Notes under the pieces: model-generated
What the model saw: the letters and a program-made list of their open reading frames with translations, nothing else
What the model was told of the DNA's origin: nothing
The model's database searches: none
Position numbers and translations under genes: made by a program
NCBI RefSeq assembly: GCF_011050055.1
Contig: NZ_DRGM01000082.1
Span: forward strand, 1-64,000
Source of the DNA: Pseudoalteromonas prydzensis
GTDB lineage: Bacteria > Pseudomonadota > Gammaproteobacteria > Enterobacterales > Alteromonadaceae
DNA: 64,000 nt
Direction of reading: 5' to 3'
Part shown: in pieces, positions 28,559-37,182 of the stretch
Layout: every line of letters begins with the position of its first letter
Numbering within the stretch: position 1 is the stretch's first letter

Positions 28559-29410
28559 TTGGATATTGTTTCACGAATTAAAGAGCGCTTAGGGCATTTA
28601 CGTCAATCAGAGCAACTCGTTGCACAATTAATTTTAACCGATCTGCAATATGCAGCTTCAGCAAGTATTAGCGACTTAGCGCAGCGCGCTAAAGTGAGCC
28701 ACGCGTCAATTACTCGCTTAGCTAAAGCCTTAGGCTGCGATAATGTGCGAGATATGAAACTACAACTTGCGCAGTCACTGGCAGTTGGTGAGCGTTTTAT
28801 TAGTGAAAACGCCTCAGTACGCGAAGATATTCCAGCAATATACCAAGCAATTCACGATATTTTAGATATCAATGCCGGGCTTATTGAGCAGTCTTTAGTG
28901 GAAGAAGCCGCACGTTGTATTGCTGGTAGTCGTCATACACTCATTTTTGGTGTTGGTGGTGGCAGCTCGGTAGTGGCACAAGAGTGTCACAATCGTTTGT
29001 TTCGACTCGATGTACTTAGTAATGCCTATAGCGATCCTGTGATGATGCGCATGACAGCAGCCAGTGTTGATGTGAGCGATGTGGTTATGGTGCTGTCGTT
29101 AACGGGGCTTGCCAAAGATCTGATTGATGCCGCAAGTATTGCCAAAGATTATGGTGCAAAGGTGATTGCCATTTGCCCTGATAGTACGCTTGCGGATATA
29201 GCGACAATTCACTTACCAATCAAAACCAATGAATCAGATTACATTTTCACGCCAAGTACCGCGCGTTACGCCATGTTAGCCGCCGTTGATGTGCTTGCCA
29301 GTGAAGTGGCGATATTAACGCAGAAAAAATCTCGTGAGAAACTGCGCCGTATTAAACATGAGTTAGATGAGTACCGTCAAGGACCTGACCGCGCACCGCT
29401 AGGAGATTAA
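28559..29410 (+). CDS. RpiR/MurR family transcriptional regulator
   Basis: A 283-residue regulator with an N-terminal RpiR helix-turn-helix (about 1-77; SISDLAQRAKVSHASITRLAKALG) and a C-terminal SIS sugar-phosphate-binding domain (about 115-255; GVGGGSSVVAQE, VMVLSLTG). The start is TTG, with AGGAG about 10 nt upstream overlapping the stop of the lyase gene; no ATG fits the conserved N terminus. It lies inside the operon it probably controls. The effector is likely a keto-deoxy sugar acid or its phosphate; that is inference. Confidence 0.92.
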   Translation: MDIVSRIKERLGHLRQSEQLVAQLILTDLQYAASASISDLAQRAKVSHASITRLAKALGCDNVRDMKLQLAQSLAVGERFISENASVREDIPAIYQAIHDILDINAGLIEQSLVEEAARCIAGSRHTLIFGVGGGSSVVAQECHNRLFRLDVLSNAYSDPVMMRMTAASVDVSDVVMVLSLTGLAKDLIDAASIAKDYGAKVIAICPDSTLADIATIHLPIKTNESDYIFTPSTARYAMLAAVDVLASEVAILTQKKSREKLRRIKHELDEYRQGPDRAPLGD

Positions 29411-29412
29411 CA

Positions 29413-30882
29413 ATGCAGTACGATAGCTCGCAAGCAGTAGACACAATCATCTATCAAGCAAAGGTATTTGATGGCTTAGGTAATGCGCCAGTGCAGATGG
29501 ACGTTGCAATCAAAAGGCAGCAGATTGTCGCATTGGGTGAGTTATCTGCATATCAAGCAACAAATAAAGTTAATGCCGATGGATTGTGTTTAGCGCCCGG
29601 CTTTATTGATGTACATACTCACGATGATTTAGAAGTACTCAGAAACCCTGAAATGGCGGCTAAAATCAGCCAAGGGGTGACGACGGTTATTACCGGCAAT
29701 TGTGGCATTAGCGCCGCGCCCGCCCAATTAGCCGCGGATGCGCCTGATCCAATGAACTTATTAGGTGATAAAACTGAATTTAAGTTTGCCCAGCTGCGCG
29801 ATTATATCGACGCTTTTAATGTGCAAAAAGCCAATGTCAATGTGGCTGCGTTGGTTGGGCATACCACGCTTAGAAATAATGTGATGACCGATTTATTACG
29901 CGCAGCGACAGCAGCAGAAATCACCTTAATGCAGCAGCAACTAGACCTTGCACTGAGTCAAGGCGCATTAGGCTTGAGTACCGGCCTTGCCTATAAAAAT
30001 GCCAATCAAGCGCCATCTTCTGAAGTGCACGCATTTGGTGAAGTGTTGAAAAAACACCATGCGCTGTATACCACGCATTTACGCACTGAATTTGATGCGG
30101 TACTTGATGCAATGGACGAAGCCTTTGCAATGGAGCAAGTATTTGATATTAAGGTGATTATTTCACACCTTAAATGCGCGGGTAAAAATAACTGGGGGCG
30201 AGCTCCGGAGTTATTGGCTAAGTTTGCCGAGCAAGGTGAACATTCAAAATGCAGTTGTGATGCGTACCCATATGCTGCCAGTTCCAGCACCTTAGATTTA
30301 AACCAAGTGACCGATGAATTTGATATTTTTATAACCTGGTCAACGGCTCACCCTGAAATGGCTGAACAGTTACTGGCCGATATCGCTAAACAGTGGGGCG
30401 TGAGTTTGCTTGATGCGGCTAAACGACTACAGCCCGCAGGGGCGGTTTACCATGGTCTTAATGAAGACGATGTAAAAACCATTCTTGCCTTTGATAAAAC
30501 CATGATTGGCTCAGATGGCTTACCGTGCGATCCGCATCCGCATCCGCGTTTGTGGGGCTCATTCCCACGGGTTTTAGGTCATTACAGCCGTGAGCAAGGC
30601 CTTTTTTCGTTGGCAACGGCGATCCATAAAATGACCGGTTTAAGTGCTGCAAATTATCGCTTAGCAAACCGTGGAGTGATCAAGGTCGGTTATTTTGCTG
30701 ATTTAGTATTATTTGATGCCGATGAAATTATCGATAACGCGACCTTTGTTGAGTCTGCCTTACCGGCATCGGGTATCCGTCGGGTTTGGACTAATGGCCA
30801 AACCACATTGAAAGATAAACAGGTTCTGCCCGCGTATTCGGGTAAATTTTTAACATCTCTAGGAGCAAGTAAACATGATTAG
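29413..30882 (+). CDS. N-acyl-D-amino-acid deacylase family, likely GlcNAc1A deacetylase
   Basis: A 489-residue amidohydrolase of the D-aminoacylase group. The metal site shows HTH at 68-70 (GFIDVHTHDDLEV), Cys97 in TGNCGIS as in D-aminoacylase, and a late SDGLPCDPHPHPRLWG loop. The family removes the acyl group from N-acyl-D-amino acids. 2-Acetamido-2-deoxy-gluconate has the same D-configured N-acyl-amino-acid head, so deacetylation of that compound to D-glucosaminate plus acetate is the best reading here. AGGAG precedes the start, 2 nt after the regulator's stop. It overlaps ridA by 8 nt. Confidence 0.88.
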   Translation: MQYDSSQAVDTIIYQAKVFDGLGNAPVQMDVAIKRQQIVALGELSAYQATNKVNADGLCLAPGFIDVHTHDDLEVLRNPEMAAKISQGVTTVITGNCGISAAPAQLAADAPDPMNLLGDKTEFKFAQLRDYIDAFNVQKANVNVAALVGHTTLRNNVMTDLLRAATAAEITLMQQQLDLALSQGALGLSTGLAYKNANQAPSSEVHAFGEVLKKHHALYTTHLRTEFDAVLDAMDEAFAMEQVFDIKVIISHLKCAGKNNWGRAPELLAKFAEQGEHSKCSCDAYPYAASSSTLDLNQVTDEFDIFITWSTAHPEMAEQLLADIAKQWGVSLLDAAKRLQPAGAVYHGLNEDDVKTILAFDKTMIGSDGLPCDPHPHPRLWGSFPRVLGHYSREQGLFSLATAIHKMTGLSAANYRLANRGVIKVGYFADLVLFDADEIIDNATFVESALPASGIRRVWTNGQTTLKDKQVLPAYSGKFLTSLGASKHD

Positions 30883-31258
30883 ACGAATTGGTATTGAAGG
30901 CGGTAAAGGCACGGGTGGCCAACACTTACCGTTTGCCCGCGCAGTAGAAGCCGGTGGTTGGTTGATGGTGTCAGGGCAAACCCCAATGCAAGACGGCGAA
31001 GTGGTTGAAGGCGGTATTATTGAGCAATCAACCCTCGCGATTGAAAATTGCCTCGAGATAATGAAAGAAGCAGGTTACGAGTTAAAAGATGTGGTGCATG
31101 TGACGGTTATTTTAACTGACTCGCGTTATTTTCAGTCGTTCAATAAAGTATTTAAAGCGTACTTTGGTGCTAATCCACCAGCACGTATTTGTGCGGTCGC
31201 GGATCTAGTTGTCGATTGTAAAGTTGAGGTAGATGTTACTTGTTATAAGGCACCTTAA
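30875..31258 (+). CDS. RidA family enamine/imine deaminase
   Basis: A 127-residue YjgF/YER057c/UK114 protein. The catalytic arginine of the family is R104 in NPPARICAVADL, and the preceding DSRYFQSFNKVFKAYF is typical. RidA proteins hydrolyse reactive enamine/imine products of PLP dehydratases to ketones and ammonia. That fits the lyase three genes upstream, whose product would be a 2-imino-3-deoxy sugar acid. The start overlaps the deacylase stop by 8 nt (ATGATTAG), with AGGAG upstream. Confidence 0.93.
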   Translation: MIRRIGIEGGKGTGGQHLPFARAVEAGGWLMVSGQTPMQDGEVVEGGIIEQSTLAIENCLEIMKEAGYELKDVVHVTVILTDSRYFQSFNKVFKAYFGANPPARICAVADLVVDCKVEVDVTCYKAP

Positions 31259-31264
31259 CTTTTT

Positions 31265-31331
31265 GTCAGCGCCTTAATGACAGCGTTGACATACACCTAA
31301 GAGCACACAAAAAAATAATCGCTCTTAGGTG
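31265..31331 (+). repeat. Two hairpins inside the operon
   Basis: First, a 7-bp stem GTCAGCG / CGTTGAC (31265-31290, one G-U). Second, a perfect 11-bp stem CACCTAAGAGC / GCTCTTAGGTG (31294-31304 / 31321-31331) with a 16-base A-rich loop. No T-run follows the second stem. They occupy the only sizeable gap of the operon, between ridA and the symporter gene, and could set differential expression or mRNA stability. Confidence 0.65.
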
Positions 31332-31405
31332 GCTTGGATATATTAATCAACAGAATAATAACTATCACCGCCAGCGCTGCGTGGAACGGTGGAGCAGGGT
31401 GTCTT

Positions 31406-32854
31406 ATGAAGTGGCAATTATTAATGGCCTTTTTGGGCTACTTAGGATTTATGATTTGGTTTGGCTGGTGGGTGAGTCGCAATGCCAAAGGCGGTGACAA
31501 TTTTTTACTGGGCGGGCGCAACTTACCTTTTTTACTCACCCTTGGTACAACTGTTGCCACTATGGTGGGCACGGGCTCATCGATGGGCGCCGTTGGTTTT
31601 GCTTATTTAAATGGCTGGGCCGGAATGATTTATGGTCTTGGTGGTGCATGCGGTATTTTACTACTGGCAAAACTGTTTGCTCCAGTGCGTGAGCATGAAT
31701 TTATGACCATGAGTGAAGAAATATCCTACTACGTTGGCGCTCACCCTGTGGTTAAAAACACCATTGCGGTATTTATTTTTGTTGCCAGTATCGGTTGGTT
31801 AGGCGCACATATTCTCGGTGGTGGTATGTACTTAGCATGGCTAACGGGGCTGTCGCCATTTTCAGCTAAATTAATCATTGCTTTAGGGTTTAGTATTTAC
31901 GTGGTGATTGGCGGTTATGTTGCTGTGGTATGGACCGACTCGATACAAGCATTAGTGTTATTTGTGGGCTTTTTCTTGATGGCGGGGGTAGCTCTTTATG
32001 AAGTGGGTGGCTTAGCAGAGATGGCCAATGCGCAACCTGTACTCAATCGTAGCTTTTTATCGCTGGATAAAATTGGCGCAGTGCATGGCTTATCACTGTT
32101 TTTTGCAGTGTTAATTGGTGTGTTAGTTGCGCCTTCGTTTCGCCAGCGTATTTATTCAGGTCGGCATGTTAAAAGCATTCGCCAATCATTTTACCTCTCT
32201 GGCGGCTTATATTTAGTATTTGCCAGCGTGCCTGCCATTATCGGTATGGCTGCATATGCGCTTAATCCTGCCTTAGAAAACAGTGCATTTTCGTTCCCTT
32301 ATATGGCATTTGAATTACTACCGTTTGGCTTAGCCGCGTTGGTGATAATAGCAGGGCTGTCGGCGACAATTTCTAGCGCCAGCTCAGATGCCATCGCAGC
32401 GGTGAGTGTGTTAATTCGTGATATCTACAGCTTAGTATTCAAGCGTATGCCGCATGCTAAAGATGTGGTGATCCTCTCGCGCATTGGCTTGGTAATGACC
32501 ATCGGTATTGCTTTATTACTGGCGTTATTAACAAACGATGTGATTGGCTATATAACCAATATGATTGCTACGCTCATGTCGGGTTTGTGTGTGTGCGTGT
32601 TGTTTGGCCATTTTTGGCCACGCTTTAATTGGCAGGGGGCGATTACTGCGTTAGTGGTGTCTTTATCGGTGTCATTGGCGATTATTGTCACCCCTAACTG
32701 GCTTGCGTATTGGGGGAACCCGATTATGCCAGCCACCTTAGCCTCTTCACTATGTGCCGCAATCGTTACCCTAGTTACGCCAATGCAAAAGCACACATCA
32801 GCCCAAGCCTTGGCTATTTTACAGGCAGAGCGTGAGGAGATGCAGCATGATTAA
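31406..32854 (+). CDS. Sodium:solute symporter (SSS family), oxidised-chitin locus
   Basis: A 482-residue inner-membrane symporter with about 13 hydrophobic segments and SSS features (DNFLLGGRNLPFLLTLGTTVAT; ALVIIAGLSATISSASSDA, the Na+-site serines). It is clearly different from the galactose symporter of the window. The start at 31406 follows GGAG and AGGG; a longer frame from 31334 begins inside the second intercistronic hairpin and adds no family sequence. In this operon it would bring the monomer GlcNAc1A, released in the periplasm, into the cytoplasm. It overlaps the kinase gene by 8 nt. Confidence 0.88.
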   Translation: MKWQLLMAFLGYLGFMIWFGWWVSRNAKGGDNFLLGGRNLPFLLTLGTTVATMVGTGSSMGAVGFAYLNGWAGMIYGLGGACGILLLAKLFAPVREHEFMTMSEEISYYVGAHPVVKNTIAVFIFVASIGWLGAHILGGGMYLAWLTGLSPFSAKLIIALGFSIYVVIGGYVAVVWTDSIQALVLFVGFFLMAGVALYEVGGLAEMANAQPVLNRSFLSLDKIGAVHGLSLFFAVLIGVLVAPSFRQRIYSGRHVKSIRQSFYLSGGLYLVFASVPAIIGMAAYALNPALENSAFSFPYMAFELLPFGLAALVIIAGLSATISSASSDAIAAVSVLIRDIYSLVFKRMPHAKDVVILSRIGLVMTIGIALLLALLTNDVIGYITNMIATLMSGLCVCVLFGHFWPRFNWQGAITALVVSLSVSLAIIVTPNWLAYWGNPIMPATLASSLCAAIVTLVTPMQKHTSAQALAILQAEREEMQHD

Positions 32855-33803
32855 AGTGGCATTTTTTGGCGAAGCGATGCATGAGTTATCGCTAAACGAT
32901 GAACCGTGTTTTGGTGGCGATAGCTATAATAGCGCGGTGTATTTAAAGCGCTTAGTAATGAGTCATGCTGAGGTCTATTTTGTATCGGCAATCGGCAGTG
33001 ATGAATTAAGTGATAGGGCTTTCATTCGCTGGCAAAAGCAAGGACTTAATTTACAGTACGTATTACGCAGTGATGTTCGCACTTTAGGTGCTTATGGCAT
33101 TGTTGTTGATGATAGCGGCGAGCGTACTTTTCATTACGACCGTAAAGACAGCGCTGCCAGAGAATATTTTAATCTTGATAAACAACAGGCTTTTTTAGCG
33201 GCACTTAAACATAAGCTATTTGATTATGTGTACTTTTCGGCAATTAGTCTTGCTATTTTAGACGAGCAAAGCAGGCAGTTATTTATGGCCGCGATTGCAG
33301 CTTTTAAACAGGCTGGTGGCAAGGTTATTTTTGACAGTAACTATCGCGCGGTACTTTGGCAAAATAAAGCCACTGCGCAAAAATGTTATAAGCAAGCCTA
33401 TGCCAGTGCCGATATTTTATTGGTCACGGATGACGACCACTTTGGCGTTTTTGGGCATGCTGCGCCTCAGCAATTAGTGGATTTTTATCAAGCATATGCG
33501 CATAGCTTAGTGATCATTAAACAAGGGGTGAACGACACCTTAGTTCTGCAACAGCAGCTTCTAAGCCGCTACCCTGTGCTGCCTGTAAAGCGTGTTGTTG
33601 ATACGACTGGCGCAGGAGATGCGTTTGCCGCTGGATTTTTGGCTGAATATTTACTAACGCAACAGTGCGAACCGGCGGTTAATACGGCGCAACAGCTTGC
33701 CGCGCAGGTTATTGCTGTAACCGGAGCTGTTGTTGCCACAACAATTACAACAACGCCAAGCAATCAACTAAGCGCTACCGAACAGGACACTGACTATGAA
33801 TAA
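32847..33803 (+). CDS. PfkB-family sugar kinase, likely 2-keto-3-deoxygluconate kinase
   Basis: A 318-residue ribokinase-like enzyme. DTTGAGDAFAAGF (252 onward) is the PfkB signature 2, with the catalytic Asp at 258. FDSNYRAVLW (162-171) resembles the DxNxRxxLW segment of KDG kinases, and the N-terminal GGDSYNSAVYLKRL contacts the sugar. The start at 32847 follows GAGGAG and overlaps the symporter stop by 8 nt; an in-frame ATG 15 nt earlier is less well placed. It would convert 2-keto-3-deoxygluconate to the 6-phosphate (KDPG). The aldolase for the next step is not nearby. Confidence 0.87.
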   Translation: MIKVAFFGEAMHELSLNDEPCFGGDSYNSAVYLKRLVMSHAEVYFVSAIGSDELSDRAFIRWQKQGLNLQYVLRSDVRTLGAYGIVVDDSGERTFHYDRKDSAAREYFNLDKQQAFLAALKHKLFDYVYFSAISLAILDEQSRQLFMAAIAAFKQAGGKVIFDSNYRAVLWQNKATAQKCYKQAYASADILLVTDDDHFGVFGHAAPQQLVDFYQAYAHSLVIIKQGVNDTLVLQQQLLSRYPVLPVKRVVDTTGAGDAFAAGFLAEYLLTQQCEPAVNTAQQLAAQVIAVTGAVVATTITTTPSNQLSATEQDTDYE

Positions 33804-36108
33804 GTTTATGTATTTGCTTTGCATCATTATGCTCATCGGCGCACTGCCAAGTACCGCAAGCGCTCAACCCGCACTTATGCCAATGCCTGCAAAGGTACAG
33901 ATGCTTGCAGGTAAAACCCAATTAAATGCCGAGCTGGGTGTGTATATTAGTAAACAGCAGCAAGCGTTATTAACGCCATTAGTTTTGAATTCAACGTTTG
34001 CCCAGCAGTTTACTCGGCTTGATTGGCGTGATGTTAAAAACGCACAGTTACAAATAAGCATCAGCCAAAGCGCTGCGCCTTTACCTTATTTAGGCATGGA
34101 TGAAAGCTACGAAATTGTCATTGCTGATAACACCGTAAAGCTCACCAGTAACAATCAATATGGTATGTTACGCGGCCTTGCAAGCTTATCGCAGTTATTG
34201 TTTAGTGCCGAACAGCCTCGCGAGCTGACAAACCTAACAATAACCGATGCACCTACTTACCCGTGGCGAGGGTTATTGTTTGATGGTGTGCGTCACTTTT
34301 TACCGATTGCGGATGTAAAACGCACGCTACGTGGCTTGGCTTCAGCCAAATTTAATGTGTTTCATTGGCATTTAACCGATGATCAGGGCTGGCGCATTGA
34401 ATTAACTAGTTACCCTAAACTGCATCAACACGCCTCTGATGGTTTGTATTATAGCCAAGCCGAAATTAAAGAGGTGGTTAGCTATGCGGCTAAGTTAGGT
34501 ATTCGAGTAGTGCCTGAATTTGATGTCCCTGGGCATGCAAGTAGCATTGTACTTGCTTACCCTGAGCTTGGCAGCGGCACAACGTTAACGCAAATAGAGC
34601 GTTGTTGGGGCGTTTTTAAACTGTTACTCGACCCAAGTAACCCGAAGGTGTATCAGTTCATTGATGAAGTGGTTGCTGAGCTTGCTGAGTTATTTCCTGA
34701 TCCGTACTTGCACATTGGCGGCGATGAAGTCGATGATAACGATTGGCAAAAAAATAATAACATACAAGCTTTTATGGCGGCAAAAAAATTAGCTGATAGC
34801 CATGCTTTACACGCCTACTTTAATCAACGGGTCGCTAAAATTTTAGCAACACACAATAAGCAGATGATTGGCTGGGATGAAGTGCTGCATCCTAGTTTAC
34901 CAAAAAATACCTTAGTGCAGTCATGGCGCGGGCATCACTCACTAAGCGACATTACCAGCGCAGGCCATGATGGATTACTCTCAAGTGGTTTTTACATTGA
35001 TCAACCACAATGGACTAGCTATCACTACCGTAATCATCCTATTCAGCCAGCGCAAGCGATTGTTACCGCAAAAAATATTGTAGGGACGGTGGAATTTACC
35101 CTGACGCGCTTAAAAGGCAGTGCTGTTGTTGGTGATGTTACTATTTTTAGCAATCAGCAAGGTAAGTTGCATGGCAAAGTAAGTATTGCAGGTAAAGGCA
35201 GCTTTCTTACAGCGAATGTGAATAGGGTTGCCAAACACTACCAGTTGCAGATTGATACTTGGATGGGGCCAACCAAGCTGACTATTAGCGTTGATAAGGC
35301 ATCGAGCGAGCCTGCAATGATCGGTAACACTCCCTATAAATTTACTGCAGCAGTTATTGATAACCCCTCAGTTAAACAATTAAACCAAGCATTAACCGAG
35401 CAACAGCACCGCAAAAAAACAGCCAATGTGCTTGGCGGTGAAGCCACCGCTTGGGCTGAACTTATTACCAGTGATAATTTAGATACGCGTATTTGGCCAA
35501 GACTCTATGCAATAGCTGAACGTTTTTGGTCACCGGCGAGTTTAACTGACGAGCGAGATATGTATAAACGCCTTGCAGTGATGGACAACTTTGCTGATCA
35601 ACAACTTGGTTTATTGCACCAACAACAGTTTATTAAGCGATTAAAGCAGCAACCAGCAGTGACCAGCACTGATCTGAATGCCTTACTTACTTTTACTCAG
35701 TTAATTGAGCCTGTGCATTATTATACTTTACACCATTTAGCGTTTTTACGTGGTGACTACCATCAACAAGCGCCACTAAACAAGTTAGTGGATGTATTAC
35801 CGGTAGAGAGCTTAGCCCTTAAGCTGTTTGATTATAGCGTTGCTGATTACCAGCAACAGTGTGGCAGTCAACAGCTCAGCGCACTGAAAAATCAATTGCT
35901 TAGGTGGCAGCAAGTACTTAACGATAACCGTCAGTTGTTTTTAACCATCAGTGAATGGCAAGCCAGCTATTTGGCGATTATGACGGCGCTAAAAAATAAA
36001 GATGAGTTAAATAAAACGCAGGCCATTGAGATCAATAATGGAGTGATTGCGCAGGTTATAAACTCTATTAACCTGTTAAAGCAAGCGCGGTTAATTTGCA
36101 GCCATTAA
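33796..36108 (+). CDS. GH20 beta-N-acetylhexosaminidase, exported
   Basis: A 770-residue enzyme with a signal peptide (cleavage near TASA-QP), a GH20b domain (about 27-150) and a (beta/alpha)8 catalytic domain from about 153. The catalytic Asp-Glu pair is D310-E311 in YLHIGGDEVDD; FHWHLTDDQGWR is another GH20 hallmark. A beta-rich insert (about 410-520) interrupts the usual arrangement before ANVLGGEATAWAEL. It should cleave terminal GlcNAc from (oxidised) chitooligosaccharides in the periplasm. It overlaps the kinase gene by 8 nt and is the last gene of the operon. Confidence 0.93.
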   Translation: MNKFMYLLCIIMLIGALPSTASAQPALMPMPAKVQMLAGKTQLNAELGVYISKQQQALLTPLVLNSTFAQQFTRLDWRDVKNAQLQISISQSAAPLPYLGMDESYEIVIADNTVKLTSNNQYGMLRGLASLSQLLFSAEQPRELTNLTITDAPTYPWRGLLFDGVRHFLPIADVKRTLRGLASAKFNVFHWHLTDDQGWRIELTSYPKLHQHASDGLYYSQAEIKEVVSYAAKLGIRVVPEFDVPGHASSIVLAYPELGSGTTLTQIERCWGVFKLLLDPSNPKVYQFIDEVVAELAELFPDPYLHIGGDEVDDNDWQKNNNIQAFMAAKKLADSHALHAYFNQRVAKILATHNKQMIGWDEVLHPSLPKNTLVQSWRGHHSLSDITSAGHDGLLSSGFYIDQPQWTSYHYRNHPIQPAQAIVTAKNIVGTVEFTLTRLKGSAVVGDVTIFSNQQGKLHGKVSIAGKGSFLTANVNRVAKHYQLQIDTWMGPTKLTISVDKASSEPAMIGNTPYKFTAAVIDNPSVKQLNQALTEQQHRKKTANVLGGEATAWAELITSDNLDTRIWPRLYAIAERFWSPASLTDERDMYKRLAVMDNFADQQLGLLHQQQFIKRLKQQPAVTSTDLNALLTFTQLIEPVHYYTLHHLAFLRGDYHQQAPLNKLVDVLPVESLALKLFDYSVADYQQQCGSQQLSALKNQLLRWQQVLNDNRQLFLTISEWQASYLAIMTALKNKDELNKTQAIEINNGVIAQVINSINLLKQARLICSH

Positions 36109-36129
36109 CAGATTGCCGAGGTTTAAATT

Positions 36130-36151
36130 AAATGCCCTAATTAGGGCATTT
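36130..36151. terminator. Bidirectional terminator
   Basis: Perfect 10-bp stem AAATGCCCTA / TAGGGCATTT with a 2-base centre, between the convergent GH20 and SDR genes, with A/T runs on both sides. Confidence 0.82.
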
Positions 36152-36164
36152 AAAAGTATTAAGT

Positions 36165-36845
36165 TTAATTACTTGGCATTAAAAATAGCTCTCGAACATT
36201 ACAGCGTTTGTCTGCTTCGATGGCGAAGAGCACGGCATCGGCTACATCTGTTGGATCGAGTTTGTCGGGTTTAGCTTCATCAAAAAATGGGGTATTTACC
36301 ATGCCAGGCGCTATGGTGGTACAGCGGCCTTGCCACTCTTTCATTTCTTCTGCGAGGTTTTGTCCAAAGCCGTAAGCAAACCATTTTGTTGCACCATACA
36401 CAGACCCTTTTAGCGCAATCCGTCCTGCGGCTGAGCTGGTTAAAATAAAGTGCCCAGTGGTTTTTTTAAGGTGTGGCAGAGTGAGTTTTGCAGTGTAAAG
36501 CAGTGCGTTGATATTTATATCAATCATTGTTTGCCATTGCTGCGGCTCGCCTTCTTCAACTCCTGGAGTTTGTACACCCATACCGGCATTGGCAAATGCG
36601 ACATCGAGTCGGCCAAAGTGTATTACACCTGCATTAACGACTTTTTCAAGCGATGAAAAATCAGTGGCATCTGCGCAAACGGCTAATGCGTTATCAGCCC
36701 CTAACTCTTCAACCAGCACATTAAGTTTATCTTTACTACGAGCAGTCAAAATTACTTTATGACCGTTTGCGACTAACGTTTTTGCTGTCGCTTCACCAAT
36801 ACCGCTTGAAGCACCTGTAATTAGTACAACTTTTTCTTTGCTCAT
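36165..36845 (-). CDS. Short-chain dehydrogenase/reductase
   Basis: A 226-residue classical SDR. The cofactor loop TGASSGIG is at 10-17, NAG appears in AFANAGMG, the catalytic serine lies in LTSSAAG, and the Tyr-Lys pair in YGATKWF. It belongs to the YdfG-like group of NADP-dependent oxidoreductases with broad hydroxy-acid or carbonyl substrates; the true substrate is unknown. It is a single gene with a good ribosome site (AGGAGG) and converges on the chitin-type operon without belonging to it. Confidence 0.92.
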   Translation of the reverse strand: MSKEKVVLITGASSGIGEATAKTLVANGHKVILTARSKDKLNVLVEELGADNALAVCADATDFSSLEKVVNAGVIHFGRLDVAFANAGMGVQTPGVEEGEPQQWQTMIDININALLYTAKLTLPHLKKTTGHFILTSSAAGRIALKGSVYGATKWFAYGFGQNLAEEMKEWQGRCTTIAPGMVNTPFFDEAKPDKLDPTDVADAVLFAIEADKRCNVRELFLMPSN

Positions 36846-37182
36846 GACTTCCTCCTAGGTTAAATCTGAAACTGGTTTCTTTAGTAATGATAGTAACAGT
36901 TATGGATTAACCTCCATTGAATACTTATCACATAAACTAAGTTGGCTTTTAACTATATGATTTTAAATCGCTTTCAAGGATTTAAAGAAAAGATTAGGTT
37001 TATAGTTATTATGCTATATAATCGCGCGGTTTCGCTTTGAGGCTAGCTGATTTTTTCGCGGGCTACAAATCGCAAATGGTTATATCGGCTCAAACTTTTT
37101 GGCTTATAACAATGTGGTTTTAACCTTGTGTAAGCTATGTTAAACCTTGCTCAATTGCAGCAATTATTACCGGAAATAAAAC
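36846..37182. other. Intergenic region between SDR and mscS genes
   Basis: AT-rich, 337 nt, between divergent genes and so expected to hold both promoters. No clear operator, repeat or small gene was seen. Confidence 0.45.

Noticed and set aside
24158-36108. Reading the operon as D-amino-acid or peptidoglycan-fragment catabolism
   Set aside because: The deacylase and lyase families allow it, but a KDG-type kinase, GH20 and the HxC lyase fit oxidised GlcNAc better, and no racemase, D-amino-acid oxidase, amidase or MurNAc etherase is present.
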